The notes below the pieces were generated by a model, which saw only the letters and a list, made by a program, of their open reading frames with translations, was not told the origin of the DNA and made no database searches. A program made the position numbers and the translations under genes. From assembly GCA_017451975.1 (NCBI GenBank), contig JAFTNI010000162.1, positions 1 through 8,630 on the forward strand: a stretch of 8,630 nucleotides of DNA. The letters are read 5' to 3'. This DNA comes from Clostridia bacterium. GTDB lineage: Bacteria > Bacillota > Clostridia > Oscillospirales > CAG-272. Position 1 is the first letter of the stretch; each line of letters begins with the position of its first letter. Below are positions 1-6,314 of this stretch, one piece after another.

Positions 1-150
1 ACCTCTTTTGTGCTGCTTGATATATTCGCGGTGAAGAAGTCCGTATTTTCCGATTTTGTGTTCCTTTTGCTCTGCGATTTCGAGCATTGGATAGTATTGC
101 TCTCCTTTAAGCTCGTATTTGATGCCGTTTTGAGTGATGTACTTTTCCAT
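1..150 (-). CDS. tnpV: TnpV-like transposon-encoded protein (partial, N-terminal 50 residues)
   Basis: The reading frame starts at ATG 150 and runs off the left edge. Its start reads MEKYITQNGIKYELKGEQYY, and later it contains KIGKYGLLHREYIKQH. This matches what I recall of the TnpV family of clostridial mobile elements, small proteins with an N-terminal 'I(T/E)xNGIxYxLxGdyY' stretch followed by 'xIGKYGxxHxxYLKxH'. TnpV accompanies elements such as Tn4451; its biochemical role is not settled. An in-frame ATG lies at 156, but the AAAGGA ribosome binding site is only 2 nt from it and 8 nt from ATG 150, so 150 is preferred. The gene suggests that the left side of the window belongs to, or borders, a mobile element. 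Whether it is intact beyond the window cannot be seen. Confidence 0.75.
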   Translation of the reverse strand, partial: MEKYITQNGIKYELKGEQYYPMLEIAEQKEHKIGKYGLLHREYIKQHKRG

Positions 151-161
151 AATCATATTCC

Positions 162-186
162 TTTCAAGTGTTGATTTTACTTGAAA
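162..186 (-). repeat. Inverted repeat overlapping the tnpV ribosome binding site
   Basis: TTTCAAGT (162-169) and ACTTGAAA (179-186) form a perfect 8-bp inverted repeat around a 9-nt spacer. On the minus strand the downstream arm runs straight into AAAGGA, the tnpV Shine-Dalgarno, so a hairpin in the mRNA would partly hide it. It could equally be a DNA operator for a dimeric repressor. Function is inferred only from position. Confidence 0.5.
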
Positions 187-215
187 ACATAAGGCTTTAG
201 GCACGTTTGGAATAT

Positions 216-262
216 GTATGGATAATGTCGAAAACAATCAGTTTCGTTATGAATATCCGTAC
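216..262. repeat. Imperfect long inverted repeat in the intergenic region
   Basis: GTATGGATA (216-224) pairs with TATCCGTAC (254-262) over nine positions with one G-U. An inner CGAAAAC (229-235) faces GTTTCG (241-246) across a 5-nt loop, with one unpaired A. Together they form an imperfect cruciform or stem-loop about 47 nt long. No T tract follows either arm, so it is not a terminator. It lies between the tnpV start and the orphan terminator at 274-322; no gene is visible around it. Confidence 0.4.
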
Positions 263-273
263 CAAACAGAGAT

Positions 274-322
274 AATCCGAACTTATTCCTTATTGGGGAT
301 GCGTTCGGATTCTTTGTTTTTT
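274..322 (+). terminator. Orphan intrinsic terminator pointing right
   Basis: AATCCGAAC (274-282) and GTTCGGATT (303-311) make a perfect 9-bp stem. The 20-nt interior can form a second stem (ATTCC with GGGAT). The hairpin is followed by CTTTGTTTTTT (312-322). This is the form of a factor-independent terminator for rightward transcription, yet no rightward gene precedes it in the window. It may end a small RNA or an antisense transcript of tnpV, or be left over from a gene lost when mobile DNA arrived. Confidence 0.6.
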
Positions 323-354
323 ACAGTTATTCTGCATATTCAACTAATAGTATC

Positions 355-383
355 TTGACAAAATAACATATCCGTGTTAGAAT
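355..383 (+). promoter_or_regulatory. Consensus SigA promoter of the ABC exporter operon
   Basis: TTGACA (355-360), a spacer of exactly 17 nt, then TAGAAT (378-383) preceded by TG with one base between (TGTTAGAAT), an extended -10. Transcription should begin near G390/G391. The -35 is perfect and the -10 is one base from consensus, so basal initiation should be strong, which fits control downstream by attenuation. The spacer contains ATATCCGT (368-375), also present at 253-260, a possible operator half-site. Confidence 0.8.
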
Positions 384-436
384 AATCTCGGACGGAAAAT
401 AGTGGAAGAGTTGCACTCCGCTTCATCAGGTTGCAG

Positions 437-454
437 ATGCGTCCGACAACTTAA
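437..454 (+). CDS. Possible leader peptide MRPTT
   Basis: ATG CGT CCG ACA ACT TAA begins about 47 nt after the predicted transcription start and sits in the 3' part of the leader's outer stem. AGG at 428-430 gives a weak ribosome binding site six bases before the ATG. Very short leader peptides of this kind precede several antibiotic-induced attenuated genes in Bacillota. A ribosome here would block both the CGTCC side of the outer stem and the CAACTT arm. Translation is unproven, and a five-codon ORF can arise by chance. Confidence 0.3.
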   Translation: MRPTT

Positions 455-472
455 AATCACGCTCATGATCTT

Positions 473-510
473 GCGGCATGAATCTATGGATTCCTGCCGC
501 TTTTTTATTT
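473..510 (+). terminator. Intrinsic terminator within the leader of the ABC operon (attenuator)
   Basis: GCGGCA (473-478) and TGCCGC (495-500) enclose GAATC (480-484) and GATTC (489-493), with one T/C mismatch and a TATG tetraloop. TTTTTTATTT follows directly (501-510). The promoter is upstream and the gene starts at 550, so transcripts must read through this strong terminator to express the exporter. A possible competing hairpin, TCATG (463-467) with CATGA (477-481), would take the ascending arm. Confidence 0.85.
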
Positions 511-549
511 CATGGAGTGATAACGGACTTTGGAGGTGACTTAAAAGTA

Positions 550-2373
550 ATGGATGAAAAGAAAAAAGAAAAGCCGAAAATATCATTTCGGCGTACCGTT
601 TCCAACAATTTGTTTATGCTGAAGCTTCTGCACAAAGCAAGCCCCGGGCGCATCGCCATAGAGATGGGGCTTTGGAGTCTTGAAGCAATCATCGGCTTTT
701 TCTCGTGGCAGTATATGCTGCGGCACATCGTAAACGGTATCGAGCAGGGGCGCGACTTTTACGACCTTGCCGTGCTTCTTGTCGCCATGACGGCGCTTAA
801 TTTGGTTCTTGTGTTTGTTCAGCAGATATGGTATCAGGTCTTTTCGGGCTTGTATTATCAGAAAACGGCAAAATATTTTCAAGAGCTCGTTTACAAAAAG
901 GCAGCAAGCGTAGACCTTGCCTGCTATGAAAACCCCGATTTCTACGATAAATACATGAAGGCGCTGAACGAAACCGCGAACCGCGCAGACGGGGTAGCTT
1001 CCTCTTGCTCGATGATAGTTTTCGACATCGTGCAATTCGCGGCAAACGGAGCTTTGCTTTTCGTGATAGACCCTATGTTTTTGCTCTTTCTTTTGATACC
1101 GCTTGCTTCATCGGTCTTTATTAAAAAGCAGAAAAAAGCTGATTTCGAGAGATATGAAGAAACCGTGGCTATGAACCGCCGCTGTGATTACACGCGCCGT
1201 ACGTATTACCTCTGCGACTACGCCAAGGAAATGCGCCTTTCAAATATTTACCGCGTTATGGCAAAACGCTTTGCCGAAGCGATAAAGGATACGAAAACGG
1301 TCATTCGCAAATACGGCTTCAAGTGCGCTGTTTACGGCTATATCGTGGAAATAGCGCGTCAGGTCTTCACGTTCCTCGGTGCGACGGCTTACGCGGTCTA
1401 CCAAACGCTTGTAACGGGCAATATCCTCTACGGCGACTGCCTTGTTATCATCAACGCGCTCACCACTCTTTCGTGGAGCATTACCAACTCGGCAGACAGC
1501 TTATTCAAGTTCCAGGAGCACGCGCTGTATATCGAAAACTTCCGCTTTTTCCTCGATTACGAGCCTAAGATACAGGACAAAGCGGCAACAATTCCCGTCA
1601 AAAAAGGCGCTTTGGTGCTAGAAAACGTCAGCTTCCGCTATGACGGCGCAGAAAGCGATACGCTTAAAAACATCAATATCACTTGCGGAGAAAAGGAAAA
1701 GATCGCGCTGGTGGGTCACAACGGCGCGGGAAAAAGCACCCTTGTAAAGCTAATGCTCCGTTTATACGACCCCACGGAAGGCAAGGTCACGCTCGGAGGC
1801 GAGGACATTCGCGATTATTCCGTGAAGGAGTACCGCGAGGCGTTTTCGGCGGTGTTTCAGGATTTTCACGTCTTTTCCCTTTCCGTTTCCGAAAACGTAT
1901 TGCTAAGGCCCATGCAGGAAGGCGACGAAGCGCTTGTGGACCATGCGCTCGCGAAATCCGGCTCGGCAGAGCGCGTGAAGGAAATGCCAAACGGGAAAGA
2001 AACCATCTTGACAAAGGAATTCGATAAAAACGGAACCGTGCTTTCGGGCGGCGAAACGCAAAAGCTTGCTATTGCACACGCCTTCACGAAAGAAAACGCT
2101 TTTGTCATTCTCGACGAGCCTACGAGCGCGCTCGACCCTATCGCGGAATTTGAGATGTATAAAAACATGACCGAGGCTTGCGAAAACTGCGGTATGATAT
2201 TCATTTCCCACCGCCTTTCCTCCGCCGTAATGGCAGACCGCATCTATATGCTCGAAAACGGTGAGATTATAGAGGTCGGCACACACGAGCAGCTGATGGC
2301 TGAAAACGGCAAATACGCAGATATGTTCCGCAAGCAAGCTGAAAATTACGTAGATTCGGAGGTGAACGCATAA
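550..2373 (+). CDS. ABC exporter half-transporter, first subunit (membrane + ATPase)
   Basis: This 607-aa protein has the usual exporter layout: about six membrane segments (roughly 33-56, 72-98, 150-172, 174-192, 256-284, 292-312), then a nucleotide-binding domain. Visible motifs are A-loop Y364, Walker A GHNGAGKST 389-397, Q-loop Q437, signature LSGGE 498-502, Walker B ending in D522 with catalytic E523, D-loop SALD 526-529 and switch H554. All are canonical, so it should hydrolyse ATP. Both subunits share (T/R)...EF(D/Y)K(N/D)GT just before the signature where many exporters have GERG. The frame is open back to ATG 478, but that start lies inside the leader terminator; GGAGGTGA (532-539) points to ATG 550. 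It is the first gene of a two-gene operon. The substrate is unknown: a drug, peptide or lipid is possible, and no precursor peptide or modification gene is nearby. Confidence 0.9.
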   Translation: MDEKKKEKPKISFRRTVSNNLFMLKLLHKASPGRIAIEMGLWSLEAIIGFFSWQYMLRHIVNGIEQGRDFYDLAVLLVAMTALNLVLVFVQQIWYQVFSGLYYQKTAKYFQELVYKKAASVDLACYENPDFYDKYMKALNETANRADGVASSCSMIVFDIVQFAANGALLFVIDPMFLLFLLIPLASSVFIKKQKKADFERYEETVAMNRRCDYTRRTYYLCDYAKEMRLSNIYRVMAKRFAEAIKDTKTVIRKYGFKCAVYGYIVEIARQVFTFLGATAYAVYQTLVTGNILYGDCLVIINALTTLSWSITNSADSLFKFQEHALYIENFRFFLDYEPKIQDKAATIPVKKGALVLENVSFRYDGAESDTLKNINITCGEKEKIALVGHNGAGKSTLVKLMLRLYDPTEGKVTLGGEDIRDYSVKEYREAFSAVFQDFHVFSLSVSENVLLRPMQEGDEALVDHALAKSGSAERVKEMPNGKETILTKEFDKNGTVLSGGETQKLAIAHAFTKENAFVILDEPTSALDPIAEFEMYKNMTEACENCGMIFISHRLSSAVMADRIYMLENGEIIEVGTHEQLMAENGKYADMFRKQAENYVDSEVNA

Positions 2374-4172
2374 TGGCAGAAGCTAAAAAAGAAGAAAAGA
2401 AGATAAAAGCGGGCGCGATACTGAAAAACAATATCTTTTTGTTTCGTATTGCGTGGAAATATGCTCCCTTTTACGTGATTCTCGCAATGTTCGAGGGTGT
2501 GATATGGGGTATCAACAACGCCATAGAGCTTTACTATACGAAAATGCTTTTCGATATGATAGGAAGCGGAAAGCCTTTCCTCACGGTTCTCAATCTTATT
2601 ATATTCATGGCGCTATACAACATATTGCTCTATACGTTCCATTATTGGTATTGGAAGATCAAAAAGCCTTTGGAGCAAAAGGGATTGCAGTACCGCCTGC
2701 ACTCCGTGCTTTTTGAAAAAGCGCGAGCGCTTGACCTTGCCTGCTACGATGACCCCGAGTTTTATAATGATTTCATCTGGTCGATAAACGAATCCGACAG
2801 CCGCGTTCAGAAGCAGCTCGACGACCTTAGCAAATTTATCAACCGCACCGTGGCATCGGTTCTGGTAACGGGGCTTATCGTTACGATACACCCGATACTC
2901 GCGGCGATAATTTTGTTTTTCACCGCCTCGCGCATAGTGTTTCAGATGTGGGCATCGAAGGTCGACTACAAAAGAGCGCAGGATTTTAACCCTCTCGACA
3001 GAAAGACAAACTACATAAACCGTATGTTCCGCCTTGCCGATTGCGCCAAGGAGATACGCCTTACGCGCGTTTCGGAAAACCTGCTCGACGAGCACGCAAA
3101 AGCAATCGAGGAGAAAAAAGGGATTGTAAAAAAATATGCGGCAACGCGCTATTGGCTCGCGGTTGCCACTTGGGGCATGATGAGCCTTGGCGACGGTGTG
3201 GTAATTTTGTTTTTGCTCTACCAGCTTCTCGTGACGAAAAGCATAGCTCTCGGCGATTTTGCGGCAGGCGTAACTGCAATATGGCAGCTTTCTTGGCTCC
3301 TGCGCGACTTGCTTGACAGAATAGCGAAATCCAAAGAGCACGCGCTTTTCGTGGACAAGATGAAAACGTTTCTCGCGTATGAGCCGAAGATAGTAGGCGG
3401 AGGCAAGATTCCCGGCGCCTTTGAAAGCCTTGAGCTAAAAAACGTGCGCTTTGCATATCGGGAGGACGAAATTTTAAAGGGTGTAAGCCTTAAAATTTCG
3501 CGCGGCGATAAAATTGCCTTCGTCGGCTACAACGGCGCGGGCAAGACAACGCTCGTAAAGCTTCTTATGCGGCTTTACGACCCCACCGAGGGTGAGATTC
3601 TGTATAACGGCGTGAACATTAAAGAATACGATCTTGATGCTTACCGCGCTTGCATCGGCGCAGTTTTTCAGGATTATAAGATATTCGCCTCTACCATCGC
3701 GGAAAACGTGCTTGCAAACGTTGACGACGGCACTGCAAGAGAAACGGTTCTGGTGGCACTCCGCAAGAGCGCCTTTGAGGAGAAGCTTGGCACGTTCGAA
3801 AAAGGCATAGATACCGAGCTTACCCGTGAATTTTACAAGGACGGCACAAACCTTTCGGGCGGCGAAGAGCAGAAGATCGCCATCGCGCGCGTGTTCGCAA
3901 AGCCCTGCGAGCTTCTTATTATGGACGAGCCCTCCAGCGCGCTAGACCCGATTTCGGAATATAAGCTCAACCACAGCATTTCGGAATCTGCGGCGGATAA
4001 AACGGTCATATTCATTTCCCACCGCCTTTCCACCACGCGCCACGCCGACAGTATTTATATGTTCGAATCGGGCAAGATCGTCGAAAGCGGCACGCACGAC
4101 GAGCTTGTTATGAACACGAACGGCAAATACTACGGCATATGGCACGCGCAGGCGCAGTATTATACGGAGTAA
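2373..4172 (+). CDS. ABC exporter half-transporter, second subunit (membrane + ATPase)
   Basis: This 599-aa protein has the same architecture as its upstream partner and is clearly related (shared DLACY(E/D)(N/D)P(D/E)FY near 121-131, C-AKE(M/I)RL near 224-230). Membrane segments lie at about 33-50, 70-92, 158-185 (two), 262-285 and 292-312. The ATPase domain shows Y362, Walker A GYNGAGKTT 385-393, Q433, LSGGE 494-498, Walker B to D518-E519, SALD following, and H550. Its ATG shares one base with the upstream TAA (TAATG), and GGAGG at 2358-2362 lies inside the upstream gene, so the two are translationally coupled. Equal stoichiometry and a heterodimer are therefore likely. Neither ATP site is visibly degenerate, unlike many heterodimeric exporters. 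It is the last gene of its operon, followed by the palindromic terminator at 4201. Confidence 0.9.
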   Translation: MAEAKKEEKKIKAGAILKNNIFLFRIAWKYAPFYVILAMFEGVIWGINNAIELYYTKMLFDMIGSGKPFLTVLNLIIFMALYNILLYTFHYWYWKIKKPLEQKGLQYRLHSVLFEKARALDLACYDDPEFYNDFIWSINESDSRVQKQLDDLSKFINRTVASVLVTGLIVTIHPILAAIILFFTASRIVFQMWASKVDYKRAQDFNPLDRKTNYINRMFRLADCAKEIRLTRVSENLLDEHAKAIEEKKGIVKKYAATRYWLAVATWGMMSLGDGVVILFLLYQLLVTKSIALGDFAAGVTAIWQLSWLLRDLLDRIAKSKEHALFVDKMKTFLAYEPKIVGGGKIPGAFESLELKNVRFAYREDEILKGVSLKISRGDKIAFVGYNGAGKTTLVKLLMRLYDPTEGEILYNGVNIKEYDLDAYRACIGAVFQDYKIFASTIAENVLANVDDGTARETVLVALRKSAFEEKLGTFEKGIDTELTREFYKDGTNLSGGEEQKIAIARVFAKPCELLIMDEPSSALDPISEYKLNHSISESAADKTVIFISHRLSTTRHADSIYMFESGKIVESGTHDELVMNTNGKYYGIWHAQAQYYTE

Positions 4173-4200
4173 TAAAAAAGCCCCCTTCGTCAACTATAAA

Positions 4201-4224
4201 ACGCCCGAATTCGGGCGTTTTTTT
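4201..4224 (+). terminator. Palindromic intrinsic terminator between convergent operons
   Basis: ACGCCCGAA and TTCGGGCGT (4201-4218) form a perfect palindrome followed by a T run to 4224. It ends the ABC operon 28 nt after the stop. On the minus strand the same hairpin is followed by only four T residues, so it may also stop the small gene ending at 4232, less efficiently. The palindrome has no separate loop, so the hairpin must open a few central bases. Confidence 0.85.
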
Positions 4225-4231
4225 CAACTCC

Positions 4232-4369
4232 TTATTTATTTTCCAAAATATACATAATACCAAGCCCCGTAATACTTACGGCAGCAACAACCCCAAGCTC
4301 GGGAGCAAAAAAGCCGACACCGATGCCGCAGACGAGCGAAGCCGTCGCAAATAATATTGATTTTTTCAT
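4232..4369 (-). CDS. 45-aa hydrophobic membrane peptide, function unknown
   Basis: The protein starts MKKSILFATASLVCGIGVGF and ends GLGIMYILENK. Two hydrophobic stretches (about 4-20 and 25-42) are separated by a short PEL turn, which suggests a helical hairpin in the membrane. A cleavable signal is less likely because so little would remain. The start at 4369 has an excellent ribosome binding site (AGAAAGGAGAG, 9 nt away). The frame is open further upstream, but that part overlaps the end of the 608-aa gene and lacks such a site. The gene lies 23 nt after the stop of the 608-aa gene with no terminator between, so the two are probably co-transcribed. I do not recognise a family; a small accessory subunit of the large membrane protein is plausible. 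Confidence 0.65.
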   Translation of the reverse strand: MKKSILFATASLVCGIGVGFFAPELGVVAAVSITGLGIMYILENK

Positions 4370-4392
4370 ATAAAATCTCTCCTTTCTGAAAA

Positions 4393-6219
4393 TTAATCTC
4401 TGTACCCTGCCATCCATTTTCTGTGCCGCTTGTCATCGTAATAGGCTACCAGCGCAATGATGCACCCAACGAGGTGGAGCGAAAAATAGAACAAAACACC
4501 GTTTATCCAAGCCGTTTTGCACACTTGATAAAACAGAAACCGAAGTATCTCCAAAGCCGTCATACCGGCAAGTATAACGGCAACACCGCGCAGATAAAAT
4601 TTGAACTTTCTATCCGGCTCCGGATTAACGAGATAATCATAGCTCCAGCTATATAGCTGATAATAATTCACAAACGGAATAAAGCACCTTACAAATCTGC
4701 GCCTATCATAAATTCTTTCCACAACGTTTGTTCCCTCGCGCACGTCGCGCCTTTCCATATCCCTCTCGTCAATGCCGAATTTATATGCGAACCAAGCAAA
4801 CCAAGTGTAAAAAGCCGCATTTATCAGAAATGAAATTATCAGCGCTATAGAGTAAAAGCTTGGCAGCGGCGCAGGCTTTACCCAGCCGTGAACAATATCC
4901 CAAAGCAACGGCTGTGCGGTAACGTACCTGTTCGGAAGTCCGCAGAATATAAGCGCAAGTGCGTCGATTCCATCACCGGGAACACGTCCGCCGTAAAACA
5001 TATCGGGTATAATTACCTCGCTCCCGTGGTATACCGCATATACGACCGCGTAGATGAGCCACGACGGCACGGAAGCTTTTACGATAGCTTTCGCGTTCAC
5101 TCTTTTATGCGGAAATTCATTTTTTCCGAACACAAAAAAACGAGAAAACAGTATCGCCGAGAAAATCAAAGTTTGGCTGAAAATATTGATTTCCGCAACA
5201 AGAAATAATTGTCCGAGAAAAACCATAGCCACGTATGAAACCGCGTGTATTATAAGCACGGCTGAGCCGAAATAGGAGAAAAACTCCCCAAAAAAGTTTT
5301 GTTTATCCTTTTTTTCGTCCGTTTCCTTTGCCTTTTTTATAATTTTTGCATCATGATCTGCGTAGAAATCCGCTTCTTCCTTTTGGAGCTTCGCCGCGTG
5401 CTCCTCGCGTATTTTGCGCGCACGTATAGCGTTTTTGCGCGCCTCTGCATAATCGTCAAGTGTGCCCACTTTTTCGGGGACATATTGTTTTGGCACGGCA
5501 GGCGCACTGAGTTCCGTGCGCACATCTGCTTCTTTGCGAGTTGCAGACGGCAGAGTTTTCGCTTTCGGCAAAGCTTCGCTTTGTGCTTCTATTTTGTATT
5601 CTCCCGCAAACACAAGGCTTGAGAGCAACGTATGCCCACACTCGCGGCAAGTTTCCCTGCCCTTTTCGTTCATAACTCCGCAAACGGGGCATTTTACGTG
5701 CGTATCGTTTTCCTTCGGCAAAATCACCACGGTATTTGTACCGTAAAGGTGAAAGACCTCGTCGCCCTTTCCGTACGCACCTATAAATTCCTGCAGGCTC
5801 GCCATTCCGCAGAAAACTTCTCTTCTTATAAGCTCGCCGCCGTGCGTTCTGATATATAGATATATCGTATTTTGATCATACATTTTCCAAGTATTGTACG
5901 TGGTTCTTGCACCTTGATCATTATCCTTAAATGCTTTTATCCCCGTAGTCGTTTCTATTTGAACTCGCTCCACAATTCCGCAATACGTGCTGTCTATAAT
6001 ACAAAACGGAAATTTTGTAAAAATAAACGGAAGCGCAAAAATCACCGTGTAGATTATAGGCTTTGCCTCCGGGTATTTGGTAGGCAAAATAATATCTCCT
6101 AAAAATATCAGCGCGATCAAGGTAACCACAAAAGAGATTATAAACATTCTGCTCTTTCGCCAAAGTGCGGCGCGCGCGTAATCTTTCAAATCTTTTGGTA
6201 AGCCTTTATTGTTTTTCAT
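4393..6219 (-). CDS. 608-aa multi-pass membrane protein with cytoplasmic zinc ribbon
   Basis: I do not recognise the family. The protein begins with two membrane segments (about 25-46 and 55-74). A soluble part of about 240 residues follows and holds a CxxC-x10-CxxC zinc ribbon (C177, C180, C191, C194; CPVCG and CRECG). Next come a low-complexity linker and a strongly charged, probably coiled-coil stretch (about 252-306). The C-terminal region has roughly six more membrane segments (about 315-343, 347-364, 384-396, 455-480, 542-564, 573-595). The segment around 376-395 (KAIVKASVPSWLIYAVVY) resembles the LPGELIY region of the 401-aa protein nearby, hinting at a common membrane module. AGGAAGG precedes ATG 6219. 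An ECF-like promoter motif (6261-6287) lies just upstream, so it probably belongs to the sigma factor's regulon. A role in envelope stress or membrane homeostasis is inference. Confidence 0.75.
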   Translation of the reverse strand: MKNNKGLPKDLKDYARAALWRKSRMFIISFVVTLIALIFLGDIILPTKYPEAKPIIYTVIFALPFIFTKFPFCIIDSTYCGIVERVQIETTTGIKAFKDNDQGARTTYNTWKMYDQNTIYLYIRTHGGELIRREVFCGMASLQEFIGAYGKGDEVFHLYGTNTVVILPKENDTHVKCPVCGVMNEKGRETCRECGHTLLSSLVFAGEYKIEAQSEALPKAKTLPSATRKEADVRTELSAPAVPKQYVPEKVGTLDDYAEARKNAIRARKIREEHAAKLQKEEADFYADHDAKIIKKAKETDEKKDKQNFFGEFFSYFGSAVLIIHAVSYVAMVFLGQLFLVAEINIFSQTLIFSAILFSRFFVFGKNEFPHKRVNAKAIVKASVPSWLIYAVVYAVYHGSEVIIPDMFYGGRVPGDGIDALALIFCGLPNRYVTAQPLLWDIVHGWVKPAPLPSFYSIALIISFLINAAFYTWFAWFAYKFGIDERDMERRDVREGTNVVERIYDRRRFVRCFIPFVNYYQLYSWSYDYLVNPEPDRKFKFYLRGVAVILAGMTALEILRFLFYQVCKTAWINGVLFYFSLHLVGCIIALVAYYDDKRHRKWMAGYRD

Positions 6220-6260
6220 ATCAAATCCCTTCCTTTTACTTGCAGGCGCTTTACTTAATC

Positions 6261-6287
6261 TAACGAAAAAAGACAGAAAAAGGTTAC
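6261..6287 (-). promoter_or_regulatory. Candidate ECF sigma promoter of the 608-aa gene
   Basis: On the minus strand GTAAC (6287-6283) is followed after exactly 17 nt by CGTTA (6265-6261). Position, spacing and both boxes are identical to the motif upstream of the sigma gene at 8122-8148, and a T run follows the GTAAC box in both. The form resembles ECF promoters of the (T)GAAAC-N16-CGT type. Predicted transcription starts near 6253, leaving a leader of about 34 nt before ATG 6219. No good SigA promoter is visible in this gap. Confidence 0.55.
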
Positions 6288-6308
6288 GCCCTTTTTCTGT
6301 CTTTTTTT
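6266..6308 (-). terminator. Bidirectional intrinsic terminator after the 401-aa gene
   Basis: GACAGAAAAAGG (6272-6283) and CCTTTTTCTGTC (6290-6301) form a perfect 12-bp stem with a 6-nt loop. It is flanked by six A residues on the left and seven T residues on the right, so it can act in either direction. It lies 7 nt beyond the stop of the 401-aa gene and separates the sigma unit from the 608-aa unit. The ECF-like promoter motif of the next gene is embedded in it. Confidence 0.85.
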
Positions 6309-6314
6309 AATTTT

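Larger units (their letters stand above)
388..510 (+). promoter_or_regulatory. Structured leader RNA, candidate riboswitch or ribosome-mediated attenuator
   Basis: The leader starts at about 390. TCGGACG (388-394) pairs with CGTCCGA (440-446), enclosing two hairpins: GTGGA (402-406) with TCCGC (417-421), and CATC (424-427) with GATG (436-439). This would be a compact three-way junction with GTTGCA in both hairpin loops. A competing stem exists: AGGTTG (428-433), or alternatively GAGTTG (408-413), can pair with CAACTT (447-452). A five-codon ORF, ATG 437 to TAA 454 (MRPTT), with a weak CAGG ahead of it, lies inside. An intrinsic terminator ends the leader at 473-510. I do not recognise a known riboswitch consensus. 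Either ligand binding or ribosome stalling on the mini-ORF could switch the folds. The pairings were found by eye, not by energy calculation. Confidence 0.55.

Noticed and set aside
550..4172. Heterodimeric exporter with one degenerate ATP site
   Set aside because: Both subunits keep catalytic glutamate, switch histidine and Walker A lysine, so degeneracy is not supported.
4174..4200. A-rich stretch with CCCCCTTCGTC, like part of a gut-clostridial dispersed repeat
   Set aside because: Too short, no second copy in the window and no inverted partner; the neighbouring palindrome explains termination on its own.
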